64,000 bases of DNA, taken from NCBI RefSeq assembly GCF_029168945.1, contig NW_026870038.1, positions 744,001-808,000 on the forward strand, given 5' to 3'. The first letter of the stretch is position 1, and every line of letters starts with the position of its first letter. A program made the position numbers and the translations under genes. A model generated the notes under the pieces. The model saw nothing but the letters and a program-made list of their open reading frames with translations. It had not been told where the DNA came from and made no database searches. Below, piece by piece: positions 1 to 11,223 of the stretch. This DNA is from Cannabis sativa. Taxonomy: Eukaryota; Streptophyta; Magnoliopsida; Rosales; Cannabaceae.

Positions 1-485
1 ACCTCACACATATATAACATATATATACACTTTAATATACATGCATGATATATATTATATACACATATATACATATATTATATATGCATGTCTCACATAA
101 ATACATAGAAGTAATTATTTCTACATATTTAATCTCACTAATATATATTATATCACATGTTCTACATATATGTAATATATATTACTCATACATACATATT
201 ATATATTATATATCTCACATATATACATATAATAACATGATATAAAATTCAAATATCATATTATATACTACTATATATATTAATATGATATAATCACATG
301 ATCACATATATGTCACATATATATAACTCATATATATCATATATATTACTATCATATAAAATAGTAAATCACATTATATACCACCATGCTCATCCATGAA
401 TAGTTTACACACAAAATCTCTTATCCTTGTATTCTCTCAATCTTGATTTATCTCCTCTTCCATTGAAAAGTGATAAGTTTTTGAT
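1..485. repeat. AT-rich low-complexity DNA
   Basis: Dense TA/CATA-type microsatellite-like sequence, with many short inverted runs of TATATA. Short open frames here are rich in Ile and Tyr and simply reflect the composition. No gene is visible. Confidence 0.8.
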
Positions 486-1261
486 TGTTAGAGATATTAT
501 TACAATGGAAGAAAATCAAAATATTACAACTCTATTGCAATACAATACAAGGACCAACAAAGAGATTAAATAAATGTTACAACAACATAATATACAATAT
601 ATATACACTATATATATTATATATAAGAAATATAGAAGAAGATAAGAACACATGCAATATAAAATATGTGTATATAATAAGAGAATAATATATATGTATA
701 AACACTCACTCACAACCTTGAGTACGTAGATTAGTGGGGATCACCATGACTTGAACAAGGTATTACACCTTTGTCCAAAAACTTATTTCCCCCTATCTCT
801 AAGCACTAAGGGAACTCTCTAGGAAATAGCTTTAGGAATTATCAAGCCTTAGGGTTTTCTAGCAATGTGCTTTTTTGATAGAAAACTTCTTCTCCAAAAT
901 GAGCACCTTAGACCTCTTTATATAGTGTTTAGGATATCACCATTTGAAATTCAAAATTCATAAGTCATAACCTCCATGGATGTTATGGACTCAATAAAGA
1001 GATGTAACTCATGCACACCATAACTCCTATAGAGATGTAACCCATGCACACCATAACTCCTATACCATTAAGAATTTCAAATAAAGATGTGTAACACCTT
1101 TTACACTCTTAAAGTTGGTGATAATGGTGGAAGTTACTCATAGTAACAACTTCTCCAAATATTACAAAATGATGACACATAATATATAATGTCATATGTT
1201 ACATATTAGTTTGTTACATGTATTTAATCTACACATTATATTATTGATAAATAATATAACA
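486..1261 (-). mobile_element. LTR-like sequence at the 3' side of Copia element 1
   Basis: Read on the minus strand it starts TGTTATATTA and ends CTCTAACA, and has a TATA box (CTATATAAAG, plus positions 916-925), so it looks like a 776-bp LTR. It contains two tandem 33-bp units (998-1063). It does not match the 452-bp LTR at the other end of the adjoining Copia (6169-6620). The flanking 5-mers (ttgat and tcttt) are not a target duplication. The Copia reading frame runs directly into it with no spacer or polypurine tract. I infer an illegitimate join or a solo LTR with lost borders. Confidence 0.6.
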
Positions 1262-3141
1262 TCTTTTACAACAAGGAACTTGATGTCAATGTGTTTTGAC
1301 TTCGTCGAGCTCCTATTGTTGTTGGAATACAATACAGCTGACTTATTGTCACAATACAACTTAAGTGGTCTTTCAATTCCATTCACAATACGCAGCCCTG
1401 TGACAAAGTTTCTCAGCCATATACCATGGTTGGATGCCTCATAACATGCAACAAATTCTACTGCCATGGTGGATGAAGCTATGAGTGTTTGTTTTGCACT
1501 CCTCCATGATATAGCTCCACCACCTAACAGATATATGTAGCCCGAAGTGGATCTCCTACTATCTTGGCATCCCGCAAAGTCAGAGTCAGAGTACCCAATG
1601 ATCTCAAAGTGATCTGACCTCCTATATGTGAGCATGTACTCTCTTGTTCTCTTCAAATATCTCATAACCTTTTTGGCTGCTTTCCAGTGATCAATTCCTG
1701 GATTGCTTAAGTATCTGCCTAACACTCCAACAATGTACGCTATATCCGGACGCGTACAAACTTGAGCATACATTAGACTCCCAACAGCCGAAGCGTAGGG
1801 AATCTTTTGCATTTCTTGAATTTCAAGGCTTCCTTTAGGGCATTGTTTAAGACAAAATTTGTCTCCTTTAACGACAGGGGTATCACCTGGTCTACAATCT
1901 TGCATGCCAAACCGTTTGAGTACTTTATCGATATAGCCCTTTTGTGATAATCCAAGAATACCCCGAGAACGGTCTCGATGTATTTGAATTCCTAACACAA
2001 AGGAGGCGTCACCAAGATCTTTCATCTCAAAATGCTTGGATAGAAATCTCTTAGTTTCGTGCAATAAGCCTATATCATTAGTGGCAAGCAATATGTCATC
2101 GACATATAGAACCAGAAATATACACTTACTCCCACTAAACTTATGATACACACAATCATCAACAGCATTCATCTCAAAACCAAATAAGAGAACCACTTGA
2201 TGAAATTTGTGGTACCATTGACGGGAAGCTTGCTTGAGTCCATAGATGGATTTTTTTAATTTGCAAACCATATTCTTTGGGTCACCAACCACAAAGTTTT
2301 CTGGTTGCTCCATATAAATTGTCTCATCAATGTCTCCATTGAGAAACGCTGTTTTAACATCCATCTGATGTAACTCAAGATCAAAGTGAGCAACAAGTGC
2401 CATTATTATTCTAAAAGAGTCTTTCGATGAAACCGGAGAGAAAGTCTCTTTATAATTAATGCCTTCTTTCTGAGTATAGCCTTTTGCTACAAGACGTGCC
2501 TTAAACCTCACCACATTACCATTTTCATCCCTCTTGGTTTTAAATATCCATTTACAACCAATTGGTTTTACACCTTCTGGTAATGGGACAACTTCCCAAA
2601 CTTTATTGTCTTGCATAGACTTATTCTCTTCATTCATGGCATCATTCCACTTTTGAGAGTTAGAACTTTTCATGGCCTGATGAAAATTGATTGGATCATC
2701 TTCCATCATTCCAATGCCATCCTCATGTTCTTGAAGATACACTATGTATTCATCTGGATTAATAGCATTTCTTCTTTCTCTAGTGGATCGTCGCAAAGGC
2801 ACTTGTTCTTGAGGTTGTTGAGTTTGTACCTCTGGGGTTTGATTGACTATGTTTGGTTGCTCTTGATCTAAAACTTGATCAATATTAGGATTAGAATCCT
2901 GAACATTGTCAAAAGCAACTATTGGAATAGGAATCAACTCATCTTCAAGAGAAGTGGGTGTAACTAAATCCTCCTCAAAAACAAAGTCTTTAACCGTATT
3001 TCTCCCCCCAAACTCAATATCCTCAAAAAACTTTGCAGTTCCCGTTTCAAATATATTCTTTACTTTGGGATCATAAAACTTGAAACCCCTAGATCGTTCA
3101 GAATATCCAATAAAGTAGCCGCTCACGGTTTTAGGTTCCAC
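1262..3141 (-). pseudogene. Copia 1 reverse transcriptase and RNase H
   Basis: A long open segment of about 625 codons. It starts in the linker after integrase (SGYFIGYSERSRGFKFYDP), passes a low-complexity Gln/Pro-rich hinge, then enters RT: GCKWIFKTKRDENG, RLVAKGYTQKEGINYKETFSPV, HQMDVKTAFLNGD, SIYGLKQASRQW, and the catalytic LYVDDILLA. RNase H follows (GYSDSDFAGCQDSRRSTSG, LYCDNKSA, TKSKHIDIKFLVV). The last part of RNase H is gone; after VVKD the frame reads unrelated LTR-like DNA. The RT active site is intact, so decay is mainly at the ends and in the frameshifts upstream. Confidence 0.92.
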
Positions 3142-3205
3142 TTCTTTTCATTTGGCCTATAAGGCCTAGCCTGTTGGACATCCCCAAACATGAAAGTGCT
3201 TAAGA

Positions 3206-4000
3206 CTAGGCTTTCGCCCGTCCAAAGCTCATAAGGTGTTTTTGCGGTGCTTTAGTTGGTACCCTATTCAAAATGTAGGCTGATGTCTTAAGTGCCTCTC
3301 CCCAGAGTGATTCTGGTAAGGTTGAATGACTGATCATACTCCTTACCATATCTTTAAGAGTACGGTTTCGTCTTTCAGCAACACCATTCATGCTAGGAGA
3401 TCCTGGCATAGTGTACTGTGGGACAATTCCACACTCCTCTAGATATCTGGCAAAAGGTCCTGGACGTTGTTCACCTGATCCGTCACATCTGCCATAGTAC
3501 TCACCACCACGGTCAGACCTGACTTGCTTTATTCTTTTGCTAAGTTGATTCTCAACTTCAGCCTTAAAAGATTTGAACACGTCCAACACTTGAGACTTTT
3601 CATGAAGTAGAAATAGGTACGCATATCTTGAGTAATCATCTATGAATGATACGAAATATCGTTGACCATTCCAAGAAGGTGTAGGAAATGGCCCACAAAT
3701 ATCTGTATGTATCAACTCTAAGACATCTATAGCTCTTTTCGCACCCAATTTCTTTGTTTTGGTCTGTTTTCCTTTGATGCATTCAATGCAAACATCAAAG
3801 TCTGAAAAATCAATTGAATCTAAAATTCCATCAGACACAAGTCGCTCAACTCTATTTCTAGAGATGTGACCTAACCGTTTGTGCCATAAGGAACTTGATT
3901 TTTCATTATCTATTTTACGCTTAGTACCACGTGATTCCACATTCAAGGTTTCATTATAAGAAGCAACAGTGTCAAGCAAATATAAGTTGTCATAAACCAT
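3206..4000 (-). pseudogene. Copia 1 integrase
   Basis: The zinc-binding HHCC region is present ([10 protein letters not shown], then CIECIKGKQ). The DDE core follows: first Asp in HTDICGPF, second in the [12 protein letters not shown] to [10 protein letters not shown] stretch, and Glu in [12 protein letters not shown]. The segment ends after [14 protein letters not shown], where a frameshift separates it from the reverse-transcriptase frame. It integrates the cDNA copy in family members; here the broken frame makes it a relic. Confidence 0.9.
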
Positions 4001-4583
4001 AAGTGAACCAGTTCAACGGTATTTGAATTAATAGATAAACTAAAGCAATTGTTTCCAAATGAACAACAATAACCCAATTTGTCCAAACAAGAAACGAAAC
4101 CAAATTCCGTCTAAAAGACGGTACAACAAAAGTATCTATTAAGTCCAAATAGTAACCGGTACTTAACAACAACCTAAAATGCCCTATTGCTTCCACATTT
4201 ACCGACTTGCCATCTCCCACATAAATGCTTCTTTCGGCATCATTTGGCTTTCGGTAACTCGAGCAACCCCGCATAGAAACAACGATGTTAGTGGTAGCAC
4301 TGGAATCTAACCACCAAGTGTTTCTTGGTACTGAAGCTAAATTTACCTCAGAACAGACCAAAGTAAGAAATGTACCTTTCTTTGCTCGCCATGCAATGTA
4401 CTTAGCACATTCCTTCTTCATGTGTCCTTTCATGTTACAAAAGAAACAAGCATCATCATTATTGGCTTGAGTTTGTTTCTTATGTGCAGGACCTTTATCC
4501 TGAGCAGCCTCATTCTTTCTTTTCTTGCCCTTATCCTTAGAGGTGCTTGCCAAATGAGCACTTTCAGTCTTCTCTTGCTTCAA
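3990..4583 (-). pseudogene. Copia 1 gag C-terminus (zinc knuckle) and protease
   Basis: A Lys-rich stretch is followed by a CCHC zinc knuckle (CFFCNMKGHMKKEC), which binds RNA in Gag. Then comes the aspartic-protease region, where WWLDSSATTN stands in place of the usual D-S-G-A-T motif: the Gly after Asp-Ser is Ser. The downstream protease part (IGHFRLLLSTGYYL to PSFRRNLVS) is recognisable before a frameshift garbles the last 35 residues. Confidence 0.87.
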
Positions 4584-5180
4584 TCTTTCTTCCTCTTGAA
4601 CACAAAATGAAATGAGCTCATTAAGAGTCCACTTCTCCCTTTGGCAGTTATGTAATCGACCTTAAATTGACTGAATTGTGGAGGAAGAGAGATAAGCACT
4701 AAATGCACAAGCAAGTCATCTGAAAGCTCAAGCTTTAGTGCCTTCAACTTTGAAGCAAGGTGAGACATTTCCATAATGTACTCCCTTATATTTTCCTTGC
4801 CCTTAAACTTCATGGAAATAAGTTTCTTTAAAAGAGTACTTGTTTCCGCCTTATCGCTTTTTGCAAAGCGCTTCTCAATTTCAGCAAGGAAAGTTGTGGC
4901 ATCGGTGACCTCCTCGGACACCGCACCCCTAAAAGCCTCAGGTATGCCGCGCTTAATGATCATAAGACTCATGCGGTTTGAACGGTCCCACTTCTCATAA
5001 ATTCTCCTTTGCTCGGAGGTACTGGTATCCGTAAGAGAAGCAGGACGATCCATCCTTAATGCAAGGTCAAGATCCATGCAGCCAAGAACAATAAAAATGT
5101 TCTCCTACCAGTCCTTAAAGTTATTACCATTTAGGACCGGTACCGAATTAAGATTAGCAGATACACTAGCAACAGCTGAA
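4580..5180 (-). pseudogene. Copia 1 gag N-terminal part
   Basis: Gag of the UBN2/retrotrans_gag type: LDLALRMDRPASLTD, YEKWDRSNRMSLMIIKRGI, EIEKRFAKSDKAE, MKFKGKENIREYIMEMSHL. Upstream of the Met at 5077 the frame continues with NSVPVLNGNNFKDW, a typical Gag start region, followed by a stop that replaces a sense codon. The true N-terminus was therefore near 5180 or beyond. A frameshift near 4640 breaks the link to the zinc knuckle. Confidence 0.87.
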
Positions 5181-6153
5181 AAGAACAATACAATTTCATA
5201 AATAACATGCTCATATAAGAATCCAAATAAAACAATAAATTCAAATATTGGTTAATCCCATCTCAAGATACCAAACACAACATTAATATTAAGTCTTTGG
5301 ACAGTAATATTAATTGCAAGCGGTACTCTTGTTGTAGTGATCAACATTGACAATAATTATGTCAAACAATATGCAATCTTTGGACTAACACATTGTTCAC
5401 ACAAAATACCTTATAATTGTCACACATTTATCACCACAAACATGCATGAAATTCATCCAAATATTAACTCACCTTTGGGTTAGTTAATAAATTTATGAAT
5501 TACATACACACAATTATCTTAATATTTTCATTAAATTAATCTACACAAAAGAGATCACTTTGGTGATATTTTGTTTCAATTAATTCAACTAAAATATTAA
5601 ATATCCTTAATAAATTCTAAACCAAAATTTGAATTAATTGTTCCTGAACATAATTATGCATATATATGAAAACACAATACACAAATATTTTAAATAAATA
5701 TGTACGATATCATATATACACATATACTGAAAAATAATCTTACTGATATTAATAATAGTATTACGAATGAAGTCAGGCTTGAATAAAAGCTTAATTATTT
5801 AGATTATATGACTTCAAACTCTAAAACATAATCGCATGAATATCTTTCATCGCATATATACTTTACGCAGAACACAATTTCAACGGCACACACATATTTG
5901 CACAGTAATCTAGCGATCACAACTAAAAAAAATATATATATTCCGCATAAACCATTAGATGATCAAACAAAAAACCATTTATTTTGTCGACACCATATAT
6001 ATACGCACGAAGTATATATATCGACACCATACCACCATAAACGATAATGAAATATATATATTGGCATTAATACTTAATCGAATATTCCAAATGCAAATAA
6101 AATTTAATGAAAGATCAATACTACCATAAATTCTCAAGAACTAATTTAGGGAT
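5181..6153 (-). other. Leader of Copia 1 between primer site and gag
   Basis: About 970 bp of AT-rich, stop-filled sequence between the primer-binding site and gag, longer than a usual Copia leader. On the minus strand a splice-acceptor-like TTCTTTTCAG lies just before the gag frame, which could mark a leader intron; this is inference only. No gene seen. Confidence 0.5.
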
Positions 6154-6166
6154 GCTCTTGATACCA
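6154..6166 (-). promoter_or_regulatory. Primer-binding site of Copia 1
   Basis: On the minus strand TGGTATCAAGAGC begins two bases after the LTR end ATTCTAACA. It differs by one inserted A from the common initiator-Met primer site TGGTATCAGAGC. It fixes the element's orientation and the inner edge of its 5' LTR. Confidence 0.85.
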
Positions 6167-6168
6167 CA

Positions 6169-6620
6169 TGTTAGAATACTGTAAATCTGTACATAGCCCT
6201 AATTAATTCAAGAGAATCAAACAATAAAATTAAGGAATAGCGGAAGCGTACCGGAGTCCATAGAATCGATCTTTGATTGGTATGATCTTCTAATTTTGCA
6301 TCAAAACCTTTGAAACCTTATTTTCTTGATGATGGGGATTCAAGAACTCTGGAAAAAATACTGATACGATGCAAAATGGGGACCCATACCTGTTATATTA
6401 CCAACTGTTACAACAGTTGGTAATATTTATTAATAATTTCTAATTTGGCCCCTCATCAAATCAGAAACTATCTAATTGGTATCCACATATTAAAATCATG
6501 ACAATCATGCCCTTAAGTCATAAACTTTATTCCAAAATAGACCACATAAATTTGACTTATTTATTTGATGACCCAACACACATTTTATATATACAGTTGT
6601 GACCCCAATTATTTCTAACA
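6169..6620 (-). mobile_element. 5' LTR of Copia 1 (452 bp)
   Basis: Minus strand starts TGTTAGAA and ends TTCTAACA, perfect 8-bp inverted termini, directly followed by the primer-binding site. Contains a perfect 14-bp-arm palindrome (6396-6425). A diverged sister LTR lies at 9002-9500. Confidence 0.85.
6396..6425. repeat. Perfect hairpin inside the LTR
   Basis: Arms of 14 bp (TATTACCAACTGTT and its exact complement) around a 2-base centre. It lies in the LTR and would form a stem-loop in element RNA. Confidence 0.85.
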
Positions 6621-6689
6621 TTAAGTGTATAAAAATTAAAATATAAAGGAGTTTTGCTACAAATTCCTCAAATATTAATTAAAATAATA

Positions 6690-6858
6690 AGCGGCTCTTC
6701 GTCGAGACAGGGAGTATCATCCACATCTCCATCCAATTTAATATTCGGCGATAAAAAGTAATTCTCACTCCTATTTCGTTCCTCATTAAGATGGAGAATT
6801 TCGGTACCATTAGGGACGGATCTTCGCAGGACCCATCTCATGGGAATGTGCATCCCTA
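6690..6858 (+). mobile_element. Partial TAGGGATGCACA-family hAT-like MITE
   Basis: Ends in GTGCATCCCTA like the complete copy at 40142-40679, and shares the upstream motifs (tatcat, ccgtttaat-like, ttcggcgat, cattagggacg, cccatctcatggg). The left half is missing; the Copia LTR border is 70 bp away. The apparent 61-codon frame here is repeat, not a gene, because the same peptide pattern recurs in the copy at 38704. Confidence 0.75.
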
Positions 6859-8322
6859 ACCCTAAATATAGAAAGTGAGTGAGAGAGATAGAAGGGGCGG
6901 TGCATGTGAAGAAGTAATGGGTGGTTGATGTTAGTGAGGCGGCAGAAGAAAGGTTTTTGGTGCAATGAATTGAATTGAATACACTTTATAGTGTTGAATA
7001 TGTCCCATGTGCCTTTTTATTTTGTGGGCTCCCCAATCTCTTTTTCTACATACCCTTTTCAATCATCAACTCATCAAAACAAAAAAATTAACTCACGTTT
7101 AAGATCAAATAAATATTCTTAATCATGCAATTAAGAATTACAAAGTTATTTTGAAAACTATATTGGGTAAATTTCTAAAATTATCTATTTACTTAGGTGT
7201 TTTCTTGGTAGCATGGAATACAAGTATGGGTTTATTTTTTCTAATATTAATTCAAGTTTTGTCTAATTTTTTTAGGGATAACTTTTTTTTTATGTCAATT
7301 ATAATTTTAATATTGTAGCTTATAAATTAGATAGGTATGCTTTTAAGATAGATAATGAATTTTTTTAGATGAAAAAACTTCTTCTTCTATCACGTAATGT
7401 TTGTTGCGCTCTTTTTATCCTAACCTTCCATAGTTACACTTATAGCAAAAAAAATTATATTATTTAATTAGGAACTTGATTAGTTATAAGCCAATCTTAC
7501 CAAAACCTTTTGTAGTTAATTTTGAATTGCTATGGTCTCTCAAAAACATATAGGTGCCATAGTTAAATATTTTTAATTAATAAAAAGATAAATAATCGCA
7601 TAAATATTCAAAATTTTGAGTTTTTAAGTGGCGTAAGTACTTAATGTTATAAAAAGTGTAATTTTTGTTTAATTTTCGTCAGTACAGACTCCGTTAGTTT
7701 CTTAAATATGATAGATGTAAGACCCAGATTCTAAATTCTTTGGTCTAAACAAAAATATGTAGTATAAATTATTTACAAATTTTCTTTAATAAATTTAAAA
7801 CTGAGTTTGTACTGATAAGACTGAATGAAATTGTAATTTTACTAATATTGAGTACTTATGCCATAATTATTCCAATATAAAATTAGCCACTTAACCATAT
7901 TATGAACAATAAAATAAAATGTCTTAATTAGTAGGTAACAAATTTACTAACATTATGAAATATAGAATGAAAAGAAAAAAAGTATATCTTGAAGAAATTC
8001 TCTTTTGAATCAATTTTTAGTTTTTAATTTATTAATTTATTTGAATAATATATTTATTATTTAATTAATGAAAAAAAAAATATGATGTCTTGCACTTGTT
8101 TCATTTGAGAACTTTAATTTTTATCCAAACAAATAACCAAATACTTTTTATATGATTTTTTTATCACCATTAATGTCATATCATGGAGGAAGTAAGGCTA
8201 TCCAATATTATGAATCTTCCTATCCAAAATGAGAAAATGAAATCGATATACACTACATATTTTGATAAATACATATATAGACAAGACATATTTTTTATAA
8301 TTTTATTTATTAATCTTATATA
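6859..8322. other. AT-rich intergenic DNA
   Basis: No supported gene or element. Poly-A/T runs and stop-rich frames only. Confidence 0.6.
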
Positions 8323-8688
8323 AGGATAAATACCATTTTGAACTTTATGTTTTGCAAAAGTTACTAATTAGACTCTCTATTTTGTTAAATGACAAATTTG
8401 ATCATATATTTTCCAAAATAGTACAAATAGAATTCTAAACTGATTTTTTGTCAAAATAAAATTTAATTATTATCCGATCTAAATGCGTTATGACAAAACT
8501 ATTTATATTTTCTGTATCTGTTCGTGTTAGGAATTTTTCAAGTTAGTTATATTAAAAAAATCAAAAATTAAGCTCATAGTCCTATTTTTACTATTTTAAA
8601 AAATATAAGGTCAATTTTGTCATTTAACAAAACAGAGAATCCAATCTATAACTTTTAGAAAACACAAGTTCTAAAATAATATTTACCC
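8323..8688. mobile_element. GGGTAAATA-family MITE (old copy)
   Basis: Long imperfect inverted repeat: GGATAAATACCATTTTGAAC at the left, ATAATATTTACCC at the right, with matching inner arms (ttgttaaatgacaaa and its inverse). It is the same family as 26630-27007. No clear target duplication, so the borders are approximate. Confidence 0.65.
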
Positions 8689-9001
8689 GATAAATAATAA
8701 TAGAATTGTGGACCTAATTATTATAGTGTTATTTTATAAATATATAGGTAGGGCTCCTCATCATAATGATAAAAAGTTTAGGGTTTGGAAGCTTCAATAA
8801 TTAGATACACTAGAATAGTTAAAATATCTTCAAGACTATTGAACTATATATATTTGAAAAAAAAAAATAATTATATTTTGAGTTGGGTCATATTGAAAAA
8901 GATTATTAAAGTATGCAACTTATTATCATTACACTACATCAAGATTATTAATTATCAAAGAGTAATAAAGCTTGTTATTATTATTATTATATGGATAATA
9001 A
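8689..9001. other. AT-rich intergenic DNA
   Basis: Open frames here are Ile/Lys/Asn-rich products of composition. Nothing recognised. Confidence 0.6.
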
Positions 9002-9500
9002 TGTTAGAATTTATAAAACATTTAAGAAATATAAATATTACAAATCTAAATTTTTCTAAAAGTACTTTAATATAGAAAACCCTAAATCATAAATTTATAG
9101 AACCTTTGCTAAATCAAAAAAGAAGAAGATAATGATAAAAGATGAGCGGAAGCACTAACCTGAAGCCATTGTAGGAGATTGCAGAGAAGGTTTTGATCTT
9201 CCAAGAATACACTATTTTTTAAAGTATTTTCTCTGATGGAGAAGAAGAGAATACAGAAACCCCAGTGTTTCTTGGGGACCACTACCTATTTATAAACTCA
9301 TCTTAGAATGAGTTTTGGGTATTTATAATTTAGCCCCTCAACAAATTATAAATTAACTTATGATATCTACACATTATTTCTATGACAATTTAATACTCTT
9401 TTGATACCCATAGCATAATTGGTTACTTAATTTTGTATCACACTTTATAATAGCATACACATTATACATATGTGCCCACGTAGGATTTTTAATTAAACTT
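9002..9500 (-). mobile_element. Solo LTR remnant, same family as the 6169-6620 LTR
   Basis: Starts (plus sense) TGTTAGAAT like the Copia 1 LTR and shares blocks in the same order: gcggaagc-rta-cc, tttgatcttcc, ttggggacc, taatttagcccctca and a cacatta-rich end. No coding sequence adjoins it. The right border is eroded and approximate. Confidence 0.65.
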
Positions 9501-9785
9501 AATTTGTTGACTCATACATATGAAATTATATCCTTAAAAATTATAAATCATGATTATATTAAACACTAATTTATATATTAATATAAATGAAAGTTTAAAG
9601 TAAGTGAGGTGATATTTTATAATTTTTTTTTACTTATTTTATTCATATTATTAGAATTAGTGAATGTAATGTGATTATATGATTTTTCTGACAAAAATTT
9701 CACATGGTTTACAAATAATGTGGATATTGTATTTCTAAGCGATAAATAAAGTAGTGGTATATTGTATTTCTCAGCAACAACATCT

Positions 9786-10815
9786 CCACTGATCCTGCTG
9801 CTACAACCCCTGCTGCCTCGAATTTAGCAGGTAACAATTCCCTTTCAACTCATTGGATTGTGGATAGTTGTGCAACCCACCACATGTGTTGCAATATCAA
9901 TTGTTTTTCATCATTTTCTAACATACCTTTCCCCAAATATGTTTCTTTACCAACTGGGCAAAACATTCCTGTTGAAAATATTGGGACTGTGCAAAATAAA
10001 CCCTCATCTTTTACTACAGAATGTTCTCTATGTCCCACGGTTTGAACTTAATCTTTTTTCAATATCCGATTTCATGCTTCAATCTCCTAATTCAATCTTG
10101 TTTCAACAAAATCGTTGTATTATTCAGGATCCTTCTCTGAATATGGTGATTGGGACAGCTAAACAATGTGGAAAATTGTACTTGCTTCATCAAGACAACT
10201 TCACTACAGCAACTGCCATTTCCCTTCCTACTGCTGGTTTTTCTTTCAATAAAAACAATGTAACTCAATGGCATAATCGCCTTGGACATCCATCCATGTG
10301 TATTTCAAATTTTTTCAATAAAGACAACAATTCTCTACACATTAATTCCAAATTACATTGTCATATTTGTCATTTAGCCAAGCAAAAGAGGTTGCCTTTT
10401 ATTTCCAATCACAATTTCTCTAACAACATATTTGATTTGGTTCATATGGATATTTGGGGCCCTTTTCACATCACTAGTGTGGAAGGTTTTAAATACTTCA
10501 TTACTATTGTTGATGATAAATCAAGATTCACTTAGATTTACATGCTTAAAAACAAATCCGATGTTCAAAGCATCATTCCCAATTTCTTTAATATGGTTTG
10601 TACACAATTCTCCTTGTCCATTAAAGCAATTCGCTCCGACAATGCAAAAGAATTGAAATTACAATCATTTTTTGCCTCAAAAGGCATCATTAATTACCAC
10701 TCTTGTGTGGAAAGACCACAACAAAATTCAGTTGTGGAACGAAAACATCAACATATTCTAAATATAGCCAGAGCACTAGCGTTTCAATCCAATTTACCCT
10801 TGGTTTATTGGTCAT
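9786..10815 (+). pseudogene. Copia 2 protease and integrase (first block)
   Basis: Begins in a Thr/Ala-rich end of Gag, then the protease site HWIVDSCATHHM, where the usual Gly of DSGAT is Cys. A frameshift occurs near 10000. Then VLYVPRFELNLFS, the integrase HHCC region (WHNRLGHPSM, LHCHICHLAKQKR), and the DDE core: Asp in VHMDIWGPF, Asp in AIRSDNAKE, Glu in QQNSVVERKHQH. A stop replaces Trp at about 10534. The block is cut after LPLVYW by the solo LTR. Confidence 0.92.
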
Positions 10816-11012
10816 TGTTAGGTTATAATTAACCTATATTTCGGGTCTTTAAAGTTAGCATTATCTCGTCTATTGGTGTCTTTTGGAGCAGTTTTACGCT
10901 TGATTTTCATTATTTCAGGTTCCCGGGGTGTTAAAGTTCGAATTCAGTCAAATGGCGAAAAACTGGAACAAACTTGGAAAAATTGGAAAATTTGGTTCCT
11001 GAAGCATCAGTA

Positions 11013-11147
11013 GTCGCGACCTCTGATGAGCCTGGTCGCGACCCTTTTTCCTGGTCGCGACCCAGGTCGCGACTTCGTAAGATAGGCAGAAACTCGGTTT
11101 TTTGAGTTTTGCCTGTAGTCGCGACCAGCTTAAATGCTAGTCGCGAC
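11013..11147. repeat. Six GTCGCGAC palindromes in the LTR
   Basis: Perfect 8-bp self-complementary GTCGCGAC at 11013, 11035, 11054, 11066, 11118 and 11140, all within 135 bp and 70-200 bp upstream of the LTR TATA box. Each holds two CpG steps in otherwise AT-rich DNA. Confidence 0.95.
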
Positions 11148-11216
11148 TATGTACGGAAATCGCAGATTTGACCTAATTTTGATTTTTCACTCAATTGGAG
11201 GCTCACCACTTATCCC

Positions 11217-11223
11217 TATATAA
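11217..11223 (+). promoter_or_regulatory. TATA box of the solo LTR
   Basis: CCCTATATAAGGAA is the best core-promoter match in the LTR and would mark the U3/R boundary about 30 bp downstream. Confidence 0.7.

Larger units (their letters stand above)
1262..6620 (-). mobile_element. Copia LTR retrotransposon 1 (degenerate)
   Basis: Minus-strand element in the order LTR, tRNA-Met primer site, leader, gag, zinc knuckle/protease, integrase, reverse transcriptase, RNase H. Integrase before RT is the Copia (Ty1) order. The frame is split by at least three frameshifts (near 4640, 4010 and 3210), and a stop lies in the N-terminal part of gag, so it is not autonomous. The RNase H end and the polypurine tract are missing at 1262. 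The gag and RT sequences resemble plant Tork/Tnt1-type Copia elements; the lineage call is tentative. Confidence 0.9.

Noticed and set aside
1196..1444. 82-codon plus-strand frame
   Set aside because: Antisense of the Copia 1 RNase H frame and the adjoining LTR-like block.
6668..6853. 61-codon frame resembling the one at 38709-38909, suggesting a conserved small protein
   Set aside because: The likeness is at DNA level and extends beyond the frames into the terminal repeats of a MITE family; the most intact copy (40142) does not encode it.
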